64,000 nucleotides of DNA from Poriferisodalis sp965208925 (GCF_965208925.1 NZ_OZ242364.1:2046001-2110000); one strand, 5' to 3'; shown: positions 41,938 through 50,894, counted from the first letter of the stretch. Notes: generated by a model not told the origin, from the sequence alone. Translations and numbers: made by a program.

Positions 41938-44900
41938 GTGTTCCTTCGCTCCCTGACACTGTCCGGTTTCAAGTCGTTCGCGGACAGGGCCACGCTCACC
42001 TTCGAACCCGGCGTCACCGTGGTGGTGGGCCCCAACGGCAGCGGCAAGTCGAACGTCGTCGACGCAATCGCGTGGGTGCTCGGTGCGCAGGGACCGCGCG
42101 CATTGCGAGGTCAGCGGATGGACGACGTTGTCTTCGCGGGCACTGAGAGCCGCACGGCGCTGGGCCGAGCACAGGTCACCCTGGTCGTCGACAACGAGTC
42201 GCGGATGCTGCCCACGCAGACTGCAGAAGTAGCCATCACTCGCACGCTGTTCAGATCGGGCGAATCCGAATACGCACTCAACGGGACACCCTGCCGGCTG
42301 CTCGATCTGCAGGAACTGCTCAACGATGCCGGCGTCGGCCGCCAGCAGCACATCATCGTGGCCCAAGGCCAGATCACCCAGGTCCTGGCAGCCCGCCCCG
42401 AAGAACGGCGGGCGCTGATCGAGGAAGCGGCCGGTGTGCTGAAGTTCCGTCGCCGCAAGGAACGCGCTGAGCGGCGGCTGGAGGGCACCGAGGCAAATGT
42501 GACCCGCTTGGTCGATCTGCAGCGTGAGCTGCGCCGCCAGCTGCGGCCGCTGGAGCGGCAGGCCACCGCTGCCCGCCGACACCAGGAGATCAGCGCAGAA
42601 CTGGCTGAGCTTCAGCTCTACAACGCGGGTCGTGAGCTGGCCGCGCATCAGGGAGCACAGAGCGCGTCCGACGCTCGGCGGGCCGAGTTGGCAGCCCAGC
42701 AGGAAGCGGCGGCGGCATCGATCTCCGACATCGACGGGGCGATCGATGGGGCGCAATCACAGCTCGCACAACTGACTGCCGAGCCAGCTGACCGACTGCC
42801 GCGGGTGGTATCGCTGTCGGAGCGAGCCCGCGGCTTGATCGGCCAGACGTATGAGCGAATGCGCTCAGTCGAGCGAGAGCGCAACGCCTTGCTCGATTCC
42901 GACGTAGTGGTGACGCTCACCGACGAACACGCACGTGTCTCGGCCGAGCTGGCCGAGATCGACGCAGCCCCCGCGCAGGCCGCGCTTTCGGGGGAACCGC
43001 CGGATGAGGCGGACTCGGAGTCCTATGACGATGCAGCCGCCGATGCAGCCGAGGAGGCCCGTGACGAGGCCGAGGCGCGTCTGGTCGCCGCCGCCGCGGT
43101 GCTGTCACAGGCCGATGAGCATCAGCGAAGCGCGGCGGAGGAGCTGCAGCACTGGATCGGGCGGTTCGAAGCATTGGCGTCTGCTGTCGCCGCTGCACGC
43201 ACCGATTCCGGCATCGCTGCGCTGGACGGCGTGGCCGGAGTTGTCGGCGTGCTCGGCGATCTGGTGACGATCGATGACGGTTGGGAGGCCGCTGCTGAGG
43301 CTGCGGCGGACGGAGCACTGTCGGCGCTGGTCGTTCGCGATGACAGCGCAGCTGCCGCGGCGCTTGCAGCGCTTGCAGACGGCGATATGAACGGCTCGGT
43401 GATCTCGCTCGACCAGCTGCCATCCGCTCACGAACCGAATCGCCAGGCAGCAGACGGCGAGTTCGTGCGGCCACATGTTCGAGCGGCCGCCGATGCTCCG
43501 GACTGGTGCCGCAACGAGCTCGCGAGGTTGCTGGACGCAGTTGTCGGTGCAGCGATCTGTGTTCCAGGTGATTGGTCCAGCGCGTACGACCGCGCGCTGG
43601 CCGAGCGCGACGCAGTCTTCGTGACGGCGAGCGGCGACCGGTTCGGGCCTCGACGCTGGCGAATCGGCAGCTCGGGGCCGGCCGCGGCCACCGCGGCGCT
43701 CGATCACGCACGCGGACGGATTGACACGCTGACCCGCGATCATCGTCAGGCGGCCGCCGCTTGGGCCTCAGCACAGCAGGCGCACGGAGCTGCACTCGAT
43801 GCGTTCCAGCAGGCCCAGAGCACAGCGGAGACGCTGCGACGCAGTGTCGCCACTGCCGCTGCCCGGCAGGCCGCGCAGGCTCAGGCCGCCCACGACCGGG
43901 CCACCGCGCAGCAGCAGCGCCGGTCGGCGCTAGCCGAGCGACTCCAGGCCATTTCGCAGCGTCTCGCAGGTCACGAGAGCTCTCATGCAGACGCGTCCGT
44001 TCGGCTGGACAGGGCCGACGTCATCGTGGCGGGATTGGATCGTCTGGCGCTGCTGCTCTCGCAGCACCGTCAGCGCCTCGATGCCGAGGCGCGGCACCTG
44101 GGTTCTCGCCACGAGGCCCGCACCGAGCTGGTGCGGCAGCTCACGGAACGCCTCGATGCACTCCGTCACGAGCGTGACGCTGCGGCCGCCCGCCAGGAGC
44201 AGTTGCGCACTGAGCTCGCGGCGCTCGACGTGGCAGATGCAGAACGGCGCACCAAGCGGGACGCCCTGATCTCGGCGCTGCGAGCGGACTTCCACGCAGA
44301 CCCCGCGACGGCGCTCGCCGCATCGCCGCCTGCGCTGCCCGATGGCGTCACCGCCGCGGCGCACGAACGGGCGCTGCGTGCGGATCTGAACCGCCTCGGC
44401 CCGGTGAACCCGCTGGCGCTGTCGGAGTACGAGGAAGCTTCGGAGCGCTTCGAATTCGTGGCCACCCAGCTTGCGGATGTGCGCAACAGCCGCAGGGAGC
44501 TGCACAAGGTCATCCGTGCCATCGACGCAGAGATCGTCGCCACGTTCGCGGACGCATTCGAAGACGTCGCCCGGAACTTTGCCGAGCTGTTCAGCACGCT
44601 GTTCCCAGGCGGCACGGGCCGGCTCTCGCTGACCGATCCAGAAGAGCTCCTCACGTGCGGCGTGGAACTCGATGTTCGGCCGGCCGGCAAGCGCATCGGA
44701 CGCTTGTCGCTGTTGTCAGGCGGCGAGCGCTCGCTGGTGGCGCTGGCCTACCTCTTCGCTGTCTTCCGCAGCCGGCCGTCGCCGTTCTACGTCCTCGATG
44801 AAGTCGAAGCAGCGCTCGACGACGTCAATCTGCAGCGCTTCCTGGATCTCGTGGCAGAGTTCCGGCGGGAATCGCAGTTGATCATCGTGAGCCACCAACG

Positions 44901-45093
44901 TCGCACGATGGAGTCGGCTGACGTCCTGTACGGCGTGTCCATGCCGCCCGGCGGCTCGAGCGTGGTCGTTTCGGAGCGGCCTTCCCAAGCTGCGGCACTC
45001 ATCGCCGCTGGCGGCTCACCCGGTCCCGAAGAGCCCTTGGCGGAACAGCCCCCCTCCGAACACAGCAGGGAGCCCGCGACGGCGCCTCGGTAG
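41938..45093 (+). CDS. smc: Chromosome segregation SMC ATPase
   Basis: Dimeric coiled-coil ATPase that extrudes DNA loops with ScpA/ScpB. 1051 residues, shorter than the usual 1150-1200. Walker A VVGPNGSGKSN is at about 30-39; the Q-loop is VAQGQITQVLAARPEERR. Coiled-coil arms of low complexity (Ala/Glu/Arg) flank a hinge at about 430-600 (GVAGVVGVLGDLVTIDDGWE, WSSAYDRALAERDAVFV). The signature LSGGERSLVALAYLFAVF is near 926, followed by FYVLDEVEAALDDVN. GTG start; CACAAT 10 nt upstream may be a -10. A 12-nt gap separates it from ftsY. Confidence 0.95.
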   Translation: MFLRSLTLSGFKSFADRATLTFEPGVTVVVGPNGSGKSNVVDAIAWVLGAQGPRALRGQRMDDVVFAGTESRTALGRAQVTLVVDNESRMLPTQTAEVAITRTLFRSGESEYALNGTPCRLLDLQELLNDAGVGRQQHIIVAQGQITQVLAARPEERRALIEEAAGVLKFRRRKERAERRLEGTEANVTRLVDLQRELRRQLRPLERQATAARRHQEISAELAELQLYNAGRELAAHQGAQSASDARRAELAAQQEAAAASISDIDGAIDGAQSQLAQLTAEPADRLPRVVSLSERARGLIGQTYERMRSVERERNALLDSDVVVTLTDEHARVSAELAEIDAAPAQAALSGEPPDEADSESYDDAAADAAEEARDEAEARLVAAAAVLSQADEHQRSAAEELQHWIGRFEALASAVAAARTDSGIAALDGVAGVVGVLGDLVTIDDGWEAAAEAAADGALSALVVRDDSAAAAALAALADGDMNGSVISLDQLPSAHEPNRQAADGEFVRPHVRAAADAPDWCRNELARLLDAVVGAAICVPGDWSSAYDRALAERDAVFVTASGDRFGPRRWRIGSSGPAAATAALDHARGRIDTLTRDHRQAAAAWASAQQAHGAALDAFQQAQSTAETLRRSVATAAARQAAQAQAAHDRATAQQQRRSALAERLQAISQRLAGHESSHADASVRLDRADVIVAGLDRLALLLSQHRQRLDAEARHLGSRHEARTELVRQLTERLDALRHERDAAAARQEQLRTELAALDVADAERRTKRDALISALRADFHADPATALAASPPALPDGVTAAAHERALRADLNRLGPVNPLALSEYEEASERFEFVATQLADVRNSRRELHKVIRAIDAEIVATFADAFEDVARNFAELFSTLFPGGTGRLSLTDPEELLTCGVELDVRPAGKRIGRLSLLSGGERSLVALAYLFAVFRSRPSPFYVLDEVEAALDDVNLQRFLDLVAEFRRESQLIIVSHQRRTMESADVLYGVSMPPGGSSVVVSERPSQAAALIAAGGSPGPEEPLAEQPPSEHSREPATAPR

Positions 45094-45104
45094 CCTGCCG
45101 ACCA

Positions 45105-46217
45105 GTGAGCACCACGACAGTTCTCATCGTCATTGTCATCTTTGTCGTGGCGACGGTGCTCCTCTGCTCCCTTCCGTTCGTTCATCGCGCAAGCCAGCGG
45201 CGCTCGAAACCGGCATCACCGCATGCGCCTGTTGCCGTAGCGCCGGCGACTGATGGGCCGGTCGCGGCGCAGGTGCCGTCCGGGGCCACCTTCAGCTCTG
45301 GGCTGGCCTCATCGCGCCGCACGCTGCGTGATCGGTTGGCGTCCATCAACCGAAGGCGACCCGACGAGGCCACGTGGGAGAGCCTGGAAGAGGCCCTGCT
45401 CGGCGCCGATGTCGGCGTGGCGACCACGATGACCGCCCTGGAACGCCTGCGGGGCACCGCCGCCGATCAGGGCATCGTCGATGCGGACGAACTGGTGCAT
45501 GCGCTGGCCGACCAGATGCGCGCAGCGCTTGATGCGGATCGCGCGCTGCACGCGACTGCTCCAGGCCGGGAGGGCGCCACGCCTGTATGGCTGTTCGTGG
45601 GAGTCAACGGTGTGGGCAAGACCACCACGATCGGCAAGGTCGGCGCCCGGCTCTCGGCGGACGGTCAGCTTGTGGTGATGGCAGCCGCCGATACCTTCCG
45701 CGCAGCCGCTGCCTCGCAGCTGCAGACATGGGCTGATCGATGCGGGGCCGAGCTGATCTCGGGCAGCTCCGGGGCAGATCCCAGCTCGGTCGTGCATGAT
45801 GCTGTCAGTGCGGCGGCGGCCCGCGGTGCCGACGTGGTCCTTGCTGACACTGCCGGCAGGCTGCAGAACCGCAAGAATCTGATGGACGAGCTCGCGAAAG
45901 TCCGACGGGTCGCTGATCGTGAACCGGGCGCGGTTGCCGAGACGCTGCTCGTCATCGACGCCACGACTGGCCAGAACGGCTTGAGCCAAGCTCGGGCCTT
46001 CGCCGAGGCCACCGATGTCACGGGCGTGGTGCTCACCAAGCTGGACGGCTCGGCCAAAGGCGGCATTGTCTTCGCCATCGAGGCCGAACTGGGCCTGCCG
46101 GTGAAGCTCGTGGGACTGGGTGAGGGCCCCGACGATCTCGTCGACTTCGATGCCGACAGCTACGTCAATGCGCTGCTCGGCGTCGATGCCGACGACCCAG
46201 GCCTGAGCGGCCCGTGA
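45105..46217 (+). CDS. ftsY: Signal recognition particle receptor FtsY
   Basis: Membrane GTPase that docks SRP-ribosome complexes to the translocon. 370 residues. A true transmembrane N-terminus (about 5-27, TVLIVIVIFVVATVLLCSL) replaces the long acidic A domain, as in other actinobacteria. NG domain: LEEALLGADVGV, G1 GVNGVGKTTTIGK at about 166, G2/G3 VMAAADTFRAAAASQL and VLADTAGRLQN, G4 TKLDGSAKGG, G5 VGLGEGPDDL. The start is GTG; a TAGCCT 8 nt upstream coincides with the smc stop. Its last codons lie in a dispersed repeat. Confidence 0.95.
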   Translation: MSTTTVLIVIVIFVVATVLLCSLPFVHRASQRRSKPASPHAPVAVAPATDGPVAAQVPSGATFSSGLASSRRTLRDRLASINRRRPDEATWESLEEALLGADVGVATTMTALERLRGTAADQGIVDADELVHALADQMRAALDADRALHATAPGREGATPVWLFVGVNGVGKTTTIGKVGARLSADGQLVVMAAADTFRAAAASQLQTWADRCGAELISGSSGADPSSVVHDAVSAAAARGADVVLADTAGRLQNRKNLMDELAKVRRVADREPGAVAETLLVIDATTGQNGLSQARAFAEATDVTGVVLTKLDGSAKGGIVFAIEAELGLPVKLVGLGEGPDDLVDFDADSYVNALLGVDADDPGLSGP

Positions 46218-46250
46218 GCCCGATCGCATGAGCATGAGGAACAAGAGCGG
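46205..46250 (+). repeat. Dispersed repeat copy 3 (partial)
   Basis: 46205-46219 match the last 15 bases of the core and extend 5 further bases in common with copy 2 (CCGAT). After a 19-nt spacer the tail GAACAAGAGCGG follows at 46239-46250. It includes the ftsY stop codon and lies before ffh. Confidence 0.85.
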
Positions 46251-46268
46251 AATGAGCGGGGATGAGTG

Positions 46269-47768
46269 ATGTTCGACACGCTGACTGACCGCCTGTCCGG
46301 AACCCTGCGGGGCTTGCGGGATCGCGGACGCATGCGCCCCGCCGACGTCGACGAGGCACTGGCCGAGATCCGGTTGGCATTGCTCGAAGCTGACGTCAAT
46401 GTTGCGGTCGTGCGCCGCTTCGTGGAGCGGGTCCGCGAGCGCAGCGTCGGCGGCGAGGTCACCGGCAGCCTCACACCCGGCCAGCAGGTCACCAAGATCG
46501 TCAATGACGAGCTCATCGACATCCTGGGCACCAGCCCGCTGAACGTCCAGTTCGCGTCGAAGCCTCCCACGGTGGTGCTGCTGGCCGGACTCCAAGGCTC
46601 CGGCAAGACGACTGCTGCAGCCAAGTTGGCCCAGTGGTGCAAGTCTCAAGGTCGCAATCCCTTGCTGGTGGGCGCCGACCTGCAGCGCCCTGCGGCTGTC
46701 GAGCAGCTGCGGACGCTTGCCCGCAGCATCGATGTGGAGGTATGGAGCGCAGCGGGCGAGGCGGGCGACGCAGGCGACCCAGTTGCCTGCGCAGCAGGCG
46801 GACTCGCCCATGCACGGCAAGCCGGACGCGATGTGCTCATCGTGGACACGGCCGGCCGGCTGGCGGTCGATGCTGAGCTGATGACCGAGGTGGCCCGCAT
46901 CTCCGACGCCGTCGAGCCCCACTACACCTTCCTCGTCGTCGACGCCATGGTGGGCCAAGACGCCGTCGCGACCGCTGAGGCCTTCCACGCAACGCTCGAA
47001 GTGGACGGGATCATCCTGACCAAGCTCGACGGTGACGCTCGCGGCGGCGCAGCCCTGTCGGTTGCCGAGGTCGTCGGCCGCCCGGTGGCGTTCGCGTCGG
47101 TCGGGGAGAAGATCGACGACTTCGAGCAGTTCCATCCGGACCGCATGGCGGGCCGGATTCTCGGCATGGGCGACGTGATGACGCTCATCGAGAAGGCGGA
47201 GCGCGTATACGAAGCCGAAGAGGCAGAAGCAGCCGCTCAGCGCCTCGTCGAAGGCACGTTCACGCTTGACGACTTCGTCGACCAGCTTCGCCAGCTCCGC
47301 AAGATGGGCAACCTGCAGAGCATCGTCTCGATGATGCCGGGCATCTCTGATCAGGTTCGCAATACTGAGATCGACGACGACCGCATTGCCACTGCCGAGG
47401 CCATCGTGCTGTCGATGACGCCGGCGGAGCGTGTGTCGCCGGAGATCATCGACGCCTCCCGACGGGCCCGCATTGCCGTCGGCAGCGGTACGTCATCGGC
47501 CCAGGTCAGCAACCTGCTCAAGCAGTTCGCGCAGATGCGCAAGATGATGGGCGGCATGATGGGTCTGGGTTCGAAACGCCGTCCGGCTGCCCGCAAGGCC
47601 GCCCGCAAGCGCTCGAAGGGCTCCGGCCGCGCGGCGGGCGGCTCACGTACCGGCGGGGGAGGCAGGGCCACGCCCAAGGGAGCGTCCCGGACGGGCAAGC
47701 CGGCAGGCAAACCGTCGGTTGCCGACATCGACTGGGATGCGCTCGACCTGAAGCTGCCCGGCCGCTGA
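46269..47768 (+). CDS. ffh: Signal recognition particle protein Ffh
   Basis: SRP54-type GTPase that binds 4.5S RNA and signal sequences. 499 residues. N domain MFDTLTDRLSGTLRGLR; G domain with GLQGSGKTTAAAKLA at about 106, VGADLQRPAAVEQL, VDTAGRLAVDAEL, TKLDGDARGG and VGEKIDDFEQFHPDRMA; M domain with YEAEEAEAAAQRLVEGTFTL and the Met-rich MRKMMGGMMGLGSK. A basic Gly/Lys/Arg tail of about 60 residues follows. ATG 46269 is preferred over the adjacent GTG 46266. It is directly behind ftsY, its receptor. Confidence 0.96.
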   Translation: MFDTLTDRLSGTLRGLRDRGRMRPADVDEALAEIRLALLEADVNVAVVRRFVERVRERSVGGEVTGSLTPGQQVTKIVNDELIDILGTSPLNVQFASKPPTVVLLAGLQGSGKTTAAAKLAQWCKSQGRNPLLVGADLQRPAAVEQLRTLARSIDVEVWSAAGEAGDAGDPVACAAGGLAHARQAGRDVLIVDTAGRLAVDAELMTEVARISDAVEPHYTFLVVDAMVGQDAVATAEAFHATLEVDGIILTKLDGDARGGAALSVAEVVGRPVAFASVGEKIDDFEQFHPDRMAGRILGMGDVMTLIEKAERVYEAEEAEAAAQRLVEGTFTLDDFVDQLRQLRKMGNLQSIVSMMPGISDQVRNTEIDDDRIATAEAIVLSMTPAERVSPEIIDASRRARIAVGSGTSSAQVSNLLKQFAQMRKMMGGMMGLGSKRRPAARKAARKRSKGSGRAAGGSRTGGGGRATPKGASRTGKPAGKPSVADIDWDALDLKLPGR

Positions 47769-47837
47769 GCGCTGCGGGGGTTACGAACTGGCACCCCGTT
47801 AGGCTCAGCTGTCGGCATTCACCTCACCGGGAGCAAC

Positions 47838-48308
47838 ATGGCCGTTCGTCTGCGCCTCAAGCGCACCGGCAAGAAGAAGCAGCCCAGCTATCGCGTTGTG
47901 GCTGTCGACAGTCGCAAGCCACGCGATGGCCGCGTGCTGGAGATCATCGGCACCTACGACCCCCGACAGGAGCCCTCTGCGATCTCGATCGTCAACGAGC
48001 GTGCAGTCCATTGGCTCAGCCACGGGGCTCAGCCCAGCGACACCGTCTCCAAGCTGCTGACGATCTCCGGCGCTTGGGACGAATTCCGCTCGCAGGGCTC
48101 TTCGGGACCCGCAGACGGCGATGCTGAGGCTGCGCAAGCTGCACCGTCCGAGCCCGCTCCCGCACCCACGCCCGATCTGGTGCTCGACACCGCTGAGCCC
48201 AGCGGAGACGATGCAACAGCGGCTTCCGCTGAACTGCCTGCCGGCGAGCCGGCGCCCCAGAACGGGGCATCTGAGCCGAAATCACCTGAACCTGGGGAGG
48301 CCCAGTGA
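47838..48308 (+). CDS. rpsP: 30S ribosomal protein S16 with acidic C-terminal tail
   Basis: Core ribosomal protein (first 85 residues): MAVRLRLKRTGKKKQPSYRV, then DGRVLEIIGTYDPRQEP and SIVNERAVHWLSHGAQPSD. The full product has 156 residues; the last 70 are Ala/Pro/Glu/Asp-rich and probably disordered, roughly doubling the usual size. CGGGAG stands 5 nt before the ATG. TAGGCT near 47801 may be the promoter of the rpsP-khpA-rimM-trmD group. The khpA GTG overlaps its stop by 4 bases. Confidence 0.95.
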   Translation: MAVRLRLKRTGKKKQPSYRVVAVDSRKPRDGRVLEIIGTYDPRQEPSAISIVNERAVHWLSHGAQPSDTVSKLLTISGAWDEFRSQGSSGPADGDAEAAQAAPSEPAPAPTPDLVLDTAEPSGDDATAASAELPAGEPAPQNGASEPKSPEPGEAQ

Positions 48309-48577
48309 GCGACGGTCACGCCGGCGCGGACACCGAGACCACCGCTGCGGAAGAGGTCTTGCTGTACCTGATCGCCCAGCTTGTCGAGCATCCCGACCAG
48401 GTGGAAGTGGAGATCGCTGAGTCAGGCTCGAAGCTGAGCCTGACGGCGACGGTGAGCTCGGATGACATCGGCCGGGTCATCGGCAAGCGAGGTCGCGTCG
48501 CGAATGCCATCCGAACGCTGGTGCGCGCCGCAGCCCATCGCGATGGCGTCCAGGTCGAAGTCGACTTCCGGGACTGA
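48305..48577 (+). CDS. khpA: KH-domain RNA-binding protein KhpA
   Basis: 90-residue single KH domain protein (YlqC/KhpA family), which in Gram-positive bacteria pairs with KhpB and binds many RNAs. An N-terminal acidic leader of about 15 residues precedes the domain; the RNA-binding GxxG loop lies in IGRVIGKRGRVANAIRTLVR. The GTG start overlaps the rpsP stop (GTGA), and it is in its standard position between rpsP and rimM. A dispersed repeat begins 12 nt behind its stop. Confidence 0.93.
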   Translation: MSDGHAGADTETTAAEEVLLYLIAQLVEHPDQVEVEIAESGSKLSLTATVSSDDIGRVIGKRGRVANAIRTLVRAAAHRDGVQVEVDFRD

Positions 48578-48589
48578 GTCCCGTCCAGA

Positions 48590-48652
48590 GGCGAAGCCGT
48601 GGCCCGAGCGGCCCGTGAGCCCGTATCTCATCGAAACCGGGAACAAGAGCGG
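48590..48652 (+). repeat. Dispersed repeat copy 4 (khpA-rimM junction)
   Basis: The core 48590-48620 is identical to copies 1 and 2. After a 20-nt spacer the tail GAACAAGAGCGG (48641-48652) is present. The rimM open frame runs through it, and a GTG in the core (48599) is its first start candidate. Confidence 0.93.
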
Positions 48653-49123
48653 AAACCGGCAGGCTTGCTGGAGATCGCAACTGTCGGGCGCGCGCACGGT
48701 GTGCGCGGCGATGTCGTGATGCACCCCGTCACCAACCGGCTGGAGCGATTCGACGTCGGCTCGAGACTCGTCATCGCGGCCGGAGAGCGAGCGGTGTCCC
48801 GCGCCCGCTTCGACGGCAATCGATGGCTCGTCAGCTTTGAGGGCATCGATGATCGTGACGCTGCGGCAGCGCTGACCGGAACGAAGGTGTTCGCTGAGCC
48901 GTTGGACGACCCCGACGAGCTGTGGGTGCATGAGTTGTGCGGCAGCTCGCTCATCGATCAGCACGGATGCGACGCTGGCGTGATCACGACTGTCGTGGCG
49001 AATCCGGCGGCGGACCTGCTCGAACTCGACACAGGGCATCTGGTGCCGCTGACATTCGTGGTGCGCATCGAACCCGGCGCCGTCCACGTGGAGGTGCCCG
49101 ATGGGCTCTTCGAGCTCGGGTAG
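48599..49123 (+). CDS. rimM: Ribosome maturation factor RimM
   Basis: Binds S19 in the head of the 30S subunit during assembly. The RimM part begins LLEIATVGRAHGVRGDVVMH and ends with the PRC-barrel-like half (PDELWVHELCGSSLIDQHG, LLELDTGHLVPLTFV). Two starts compete: GTG 48599, inside the dispersed repeat with AGAGG 7 nt upstream, giving a repeat-coded 22-residue N-terminus (174 residues), or TTG 48665, which fits the family start but has no good Shine-Dalgarno. trmD begins within its 3' end. Confidence 0.88.
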   Translation: MARAAREPVSHRNREQERKPAGLLEIATVGRAHGVRGDVVMHPVTNRLERFDVGSRLVIAAGERAVSRARFDGNRWLVSFEGIDDRDAAAALTGTKVFAEPLDDPDELWVHELCGSSLIDQHGCDAGVITTVVANPAADLLELDTGHLVPLTFVVRIEPGAVHVEVPDGLFELG

Positions 49124-49883
49124 CGACGCAGGGGCGGGACTGCGCATCGACCTGTTCTCCATCTTTCCTGCCGAGCTCGATGCCATGTGCGATCTGAGCA
49201 TTCTCGGGCGGGCCCGTGAGCGTGGCGCGCTCGACATCCGCTGCTGGGATCTGCGGCTGGCGACCACCGATGCCCATCGCACGGTCGACGACGCCCCGTT
49301 CGGAGGCGGGCCGGGCATGATCCTGATGCCCGAGCCAGTCTTCGCTGCTGTCGAGACGGTGGTGCCGCCACGCCCGCTGCTGCTGCTCGACGCCGGAGGC
49401 CGGCGGTTCGATCAGGCGATGGCGGCTGAGCTGGCGGCCTCAAGCGGCTTCAGCCTGCTGTGCGGCCGCTATGAAGGCGTGGACGAGCGCATCCGCACCG
49501 ATCTGGTCGACGGTTCGGTGTCGGTTGGCGACGTTGTGCTGGCCGGCGGCGAGTTTGCCGCCATGGTCGTCGTGGAGGCCGTCGGGAGGCTCGTGCCCGG
49601 TGTACTGGGCAACGAGGCTTCCAGCGCGGATGAGAGCTTTGCGACCGGGCTGCTGGAGCATCCGCAGTGGACGCGCCCTGCATCGTTCCGCGGACTCGAC
49701 GCGCCCGACGTGCTGCGCAGCGGCGACCACGCCCGTGTCAGTCGATGGCGTCAGGCGATGGCGCTGGTCCGCACTGCTGAAGAGCGACCCGATCTGCTTG
49801 CAGCACGAGGCGTGAGCGGAGCGGACCGGGAGCTCCTCGCAGAATTCGGCCTCGAACTCTCGTTGCGGCAATTCGCAGACTGA
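49101..49883 (+). CDS. trmD: tRNA (guanine(37)-N1)-methyltransferase
   Basis: Methylates G37 next to the anticodon to prevent frameshifting. 260 residues with the trefoil-knot SPOUT fold: LRIDLFSIFPAELDAMCD, DDAPFGGGPGMILMPEP, LCGRYEGVDERIRTDLV, VGDVVLAGGEFAAMVVVEA and LEHPQWTRPASFRGLDAPDV. The ATG at 49101 lies inside rimM but has GGAGG 6 nt upstream; it adds 13 Ser/Gly residues before the usual start. The family-like position has CTG (49140), so ATG is preferred. Confidence 0.95.
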   Translation: MGSSSSGSDAGAGLRIDLFSIFPAELDAMCDLSILGRARERGALDIRCWDLRLATTDAHRTVDDAPFGGGPGMILMPEPVFAAVETVVPPRPLLLLDAGGRRFDQAMAAELAASSGFSLLCGRYEGVDERIRTDLVDGSVSVGDVVLAGGEFAAMVVVEAVGRLVPGVLGNEASSADESFATGLLEHPQWTRPASFRGLDAPDVLRSGDHARVSRWRQAMALVRTAEERPDLLAARGVSGADRELLAEFGLELSLRQFAD

Positions 49884-49934
49884 CCACTAGCCTGCGGTGT
49901 TCGTCGTCACGCCGATCACGGGAGTCGGATCGCC

Positions 49935-50279
49935 ATGGGCAGCACCGATCTTGTCGACCAGGCTCGTCTCCGAGACGATCATCCCGACTTCGGCCCCGGT
50001 GACACGGTGCGCGTCCATGTGCGCGTTGTCGAGGGCAACCGGCAGCGCACCCAGGTGTTCGAGGGCTACGTGATCGCACGGCACTCGTCGGGCATCAGCG
50101 AGACCTTCACTGTTCGCAAGCTCAGCTTCGGCGTCGGGGTCGAGCGGACCTTCCCGCTGCATGCTCCCACCATTGCGAAGATCGAGCGTGTCGCGGTGGG
50201 CGATGTGCGCCGAGCGAAGCTGTACTACCTGCGCGACCGCGTCGGCAAGGCAGCACGTATTCCCGAGAAGCGCTTCTAG
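49935..50279 (+). CDS. rplS: 50S ribosomal protein L19
   Basis: 114 residues located at the 30S-50S interface: VDQARLRDDHPDFGPGDTVR, GNRQRTQVFEGYVIARHSSG, SETFTVRKLSFGVGVERTFP and RVGKAARIPEKRF are all L19 signatures. CGGGAG lies about 10 nt before the ATG at 49935. TAGCCT near 49889 suggests a promoter in the gap behind trmD. It ends the rpsP-rplS ribosome group. Confidence 0.96.
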   Translation: MGSTDLVDQARLRDDHPDFGPGDTVRVHVRVVEGNRQRTQVFEGYVIARHSSGISETFTVRKLSFGVGVERTFPLHAPTIAKIERVAVGDVRRAKLYYLRDRVGKAARIPEKRF

Positions 50280-50317
50280 CGGCACGCGATCGGTCGCAGG
50301 CCAGACGCGGGGCGTGC

Positions 50318-50662
50318 GTGACCGCCCGGCGTCAAGCACTCGGCAGGTACGGCGAAGGTCTCGTCGAGCGCTGGTATGCCGAGCGCGGTTACCGCGTGCT
50401 CGAGCGCAATTGGCGATGCCCGCTCGGGGAGCTGGACCTGGTGGTGACCGACGGAATCCACTTGGTGATCTGCGAAGTGAAGACGCGCTCCACTGATCGC
50501 TTCGGCACGGGCTTCGAGGCGATCACAGCGCGCAAGCAGCAGCAGGTCCGGCGTCTCGCAGCGCACTACGCGCGCCAGCGGGGCGGCTGGAGCGGTCCGA
50601 TTCGCTGTGACGCAGCGTCCGTGATGGGCCGCAAGGTAGAAGTGCTCGCCGGAGCCTTCTGA
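50318..50662 (+). CDS. YraN / UPF0102 endonuclease-like protein
   Basis: 114 residues of the restriction-endonuclease-like fold. GRYGEGLVERWYAERGYRVL, then GELDLVVTDGIHLVICEVKT (the E-D...ExK set of the family), and ITARKQQQVRRLAAHYA. Function is not settled; the gene usually lies between rplS/rnhB and comM, as here. GTG start at 50318; 38 nt behind rplS. Confidence 0.9.
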   Translation: MTARRQALGRYGEGLVERWYAERGYRVLERNWRCPLGELDLVVTDGIHLVICEVKTRSTDRFGTGFEAITARKQQQVRRLAAHYARQRGGWSGPIRCDAASVMGRKVEVLAGAF

Positions 50663-50675
50663 GGAGCGGCGCCAT

Positions 50676-50894
50676 TCACCCGACCGGCCGTCGTCGTTCG
50701 CGCGCCTGCCAGCAACCCCAGTGCCAGTGACGCCGCAGATCGGGAGCATCGATGGGCACTGCGACCACATGGCCGGTACCGGCTTCGATGGAGTGCGCGC
50801 AGCCGCCGCACACGTAGCGCTTGACCGCTTCGAAGGGTTGCATTCGGCGCACCTCGAAGCCGGGCACCGGCTCCAGCTGGCGCATCGGCGCCAT
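50676..50894 (-). CDS. Small Cys/His protein of unknown function
   Basis: 72 residues from the ATG at 50894 (an upstream GTG at 50912 is possible). FEAVKRYVCGGCAHSIEAGT and LRRHWHWGCWQARERRRP contain Cys-X2-Cys and His-X-His...Cys, so a zinc site is likely. Similar short proteins with RHWH-CW occur beside yraN in actinobacteria as far as I recall. Its ATG shares the A of the TGA stop of an upstream 36-codon gene (TGATG), implying translational coupling. Confidence 0.65.
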   Translation of the reverse strand: MAPMRQLEPVPGFEVRRMQPFEAVKRYVCGGCAHSIEAGTGHVVAVPIDAPDLRRHWHWGCWQARERRRPVG

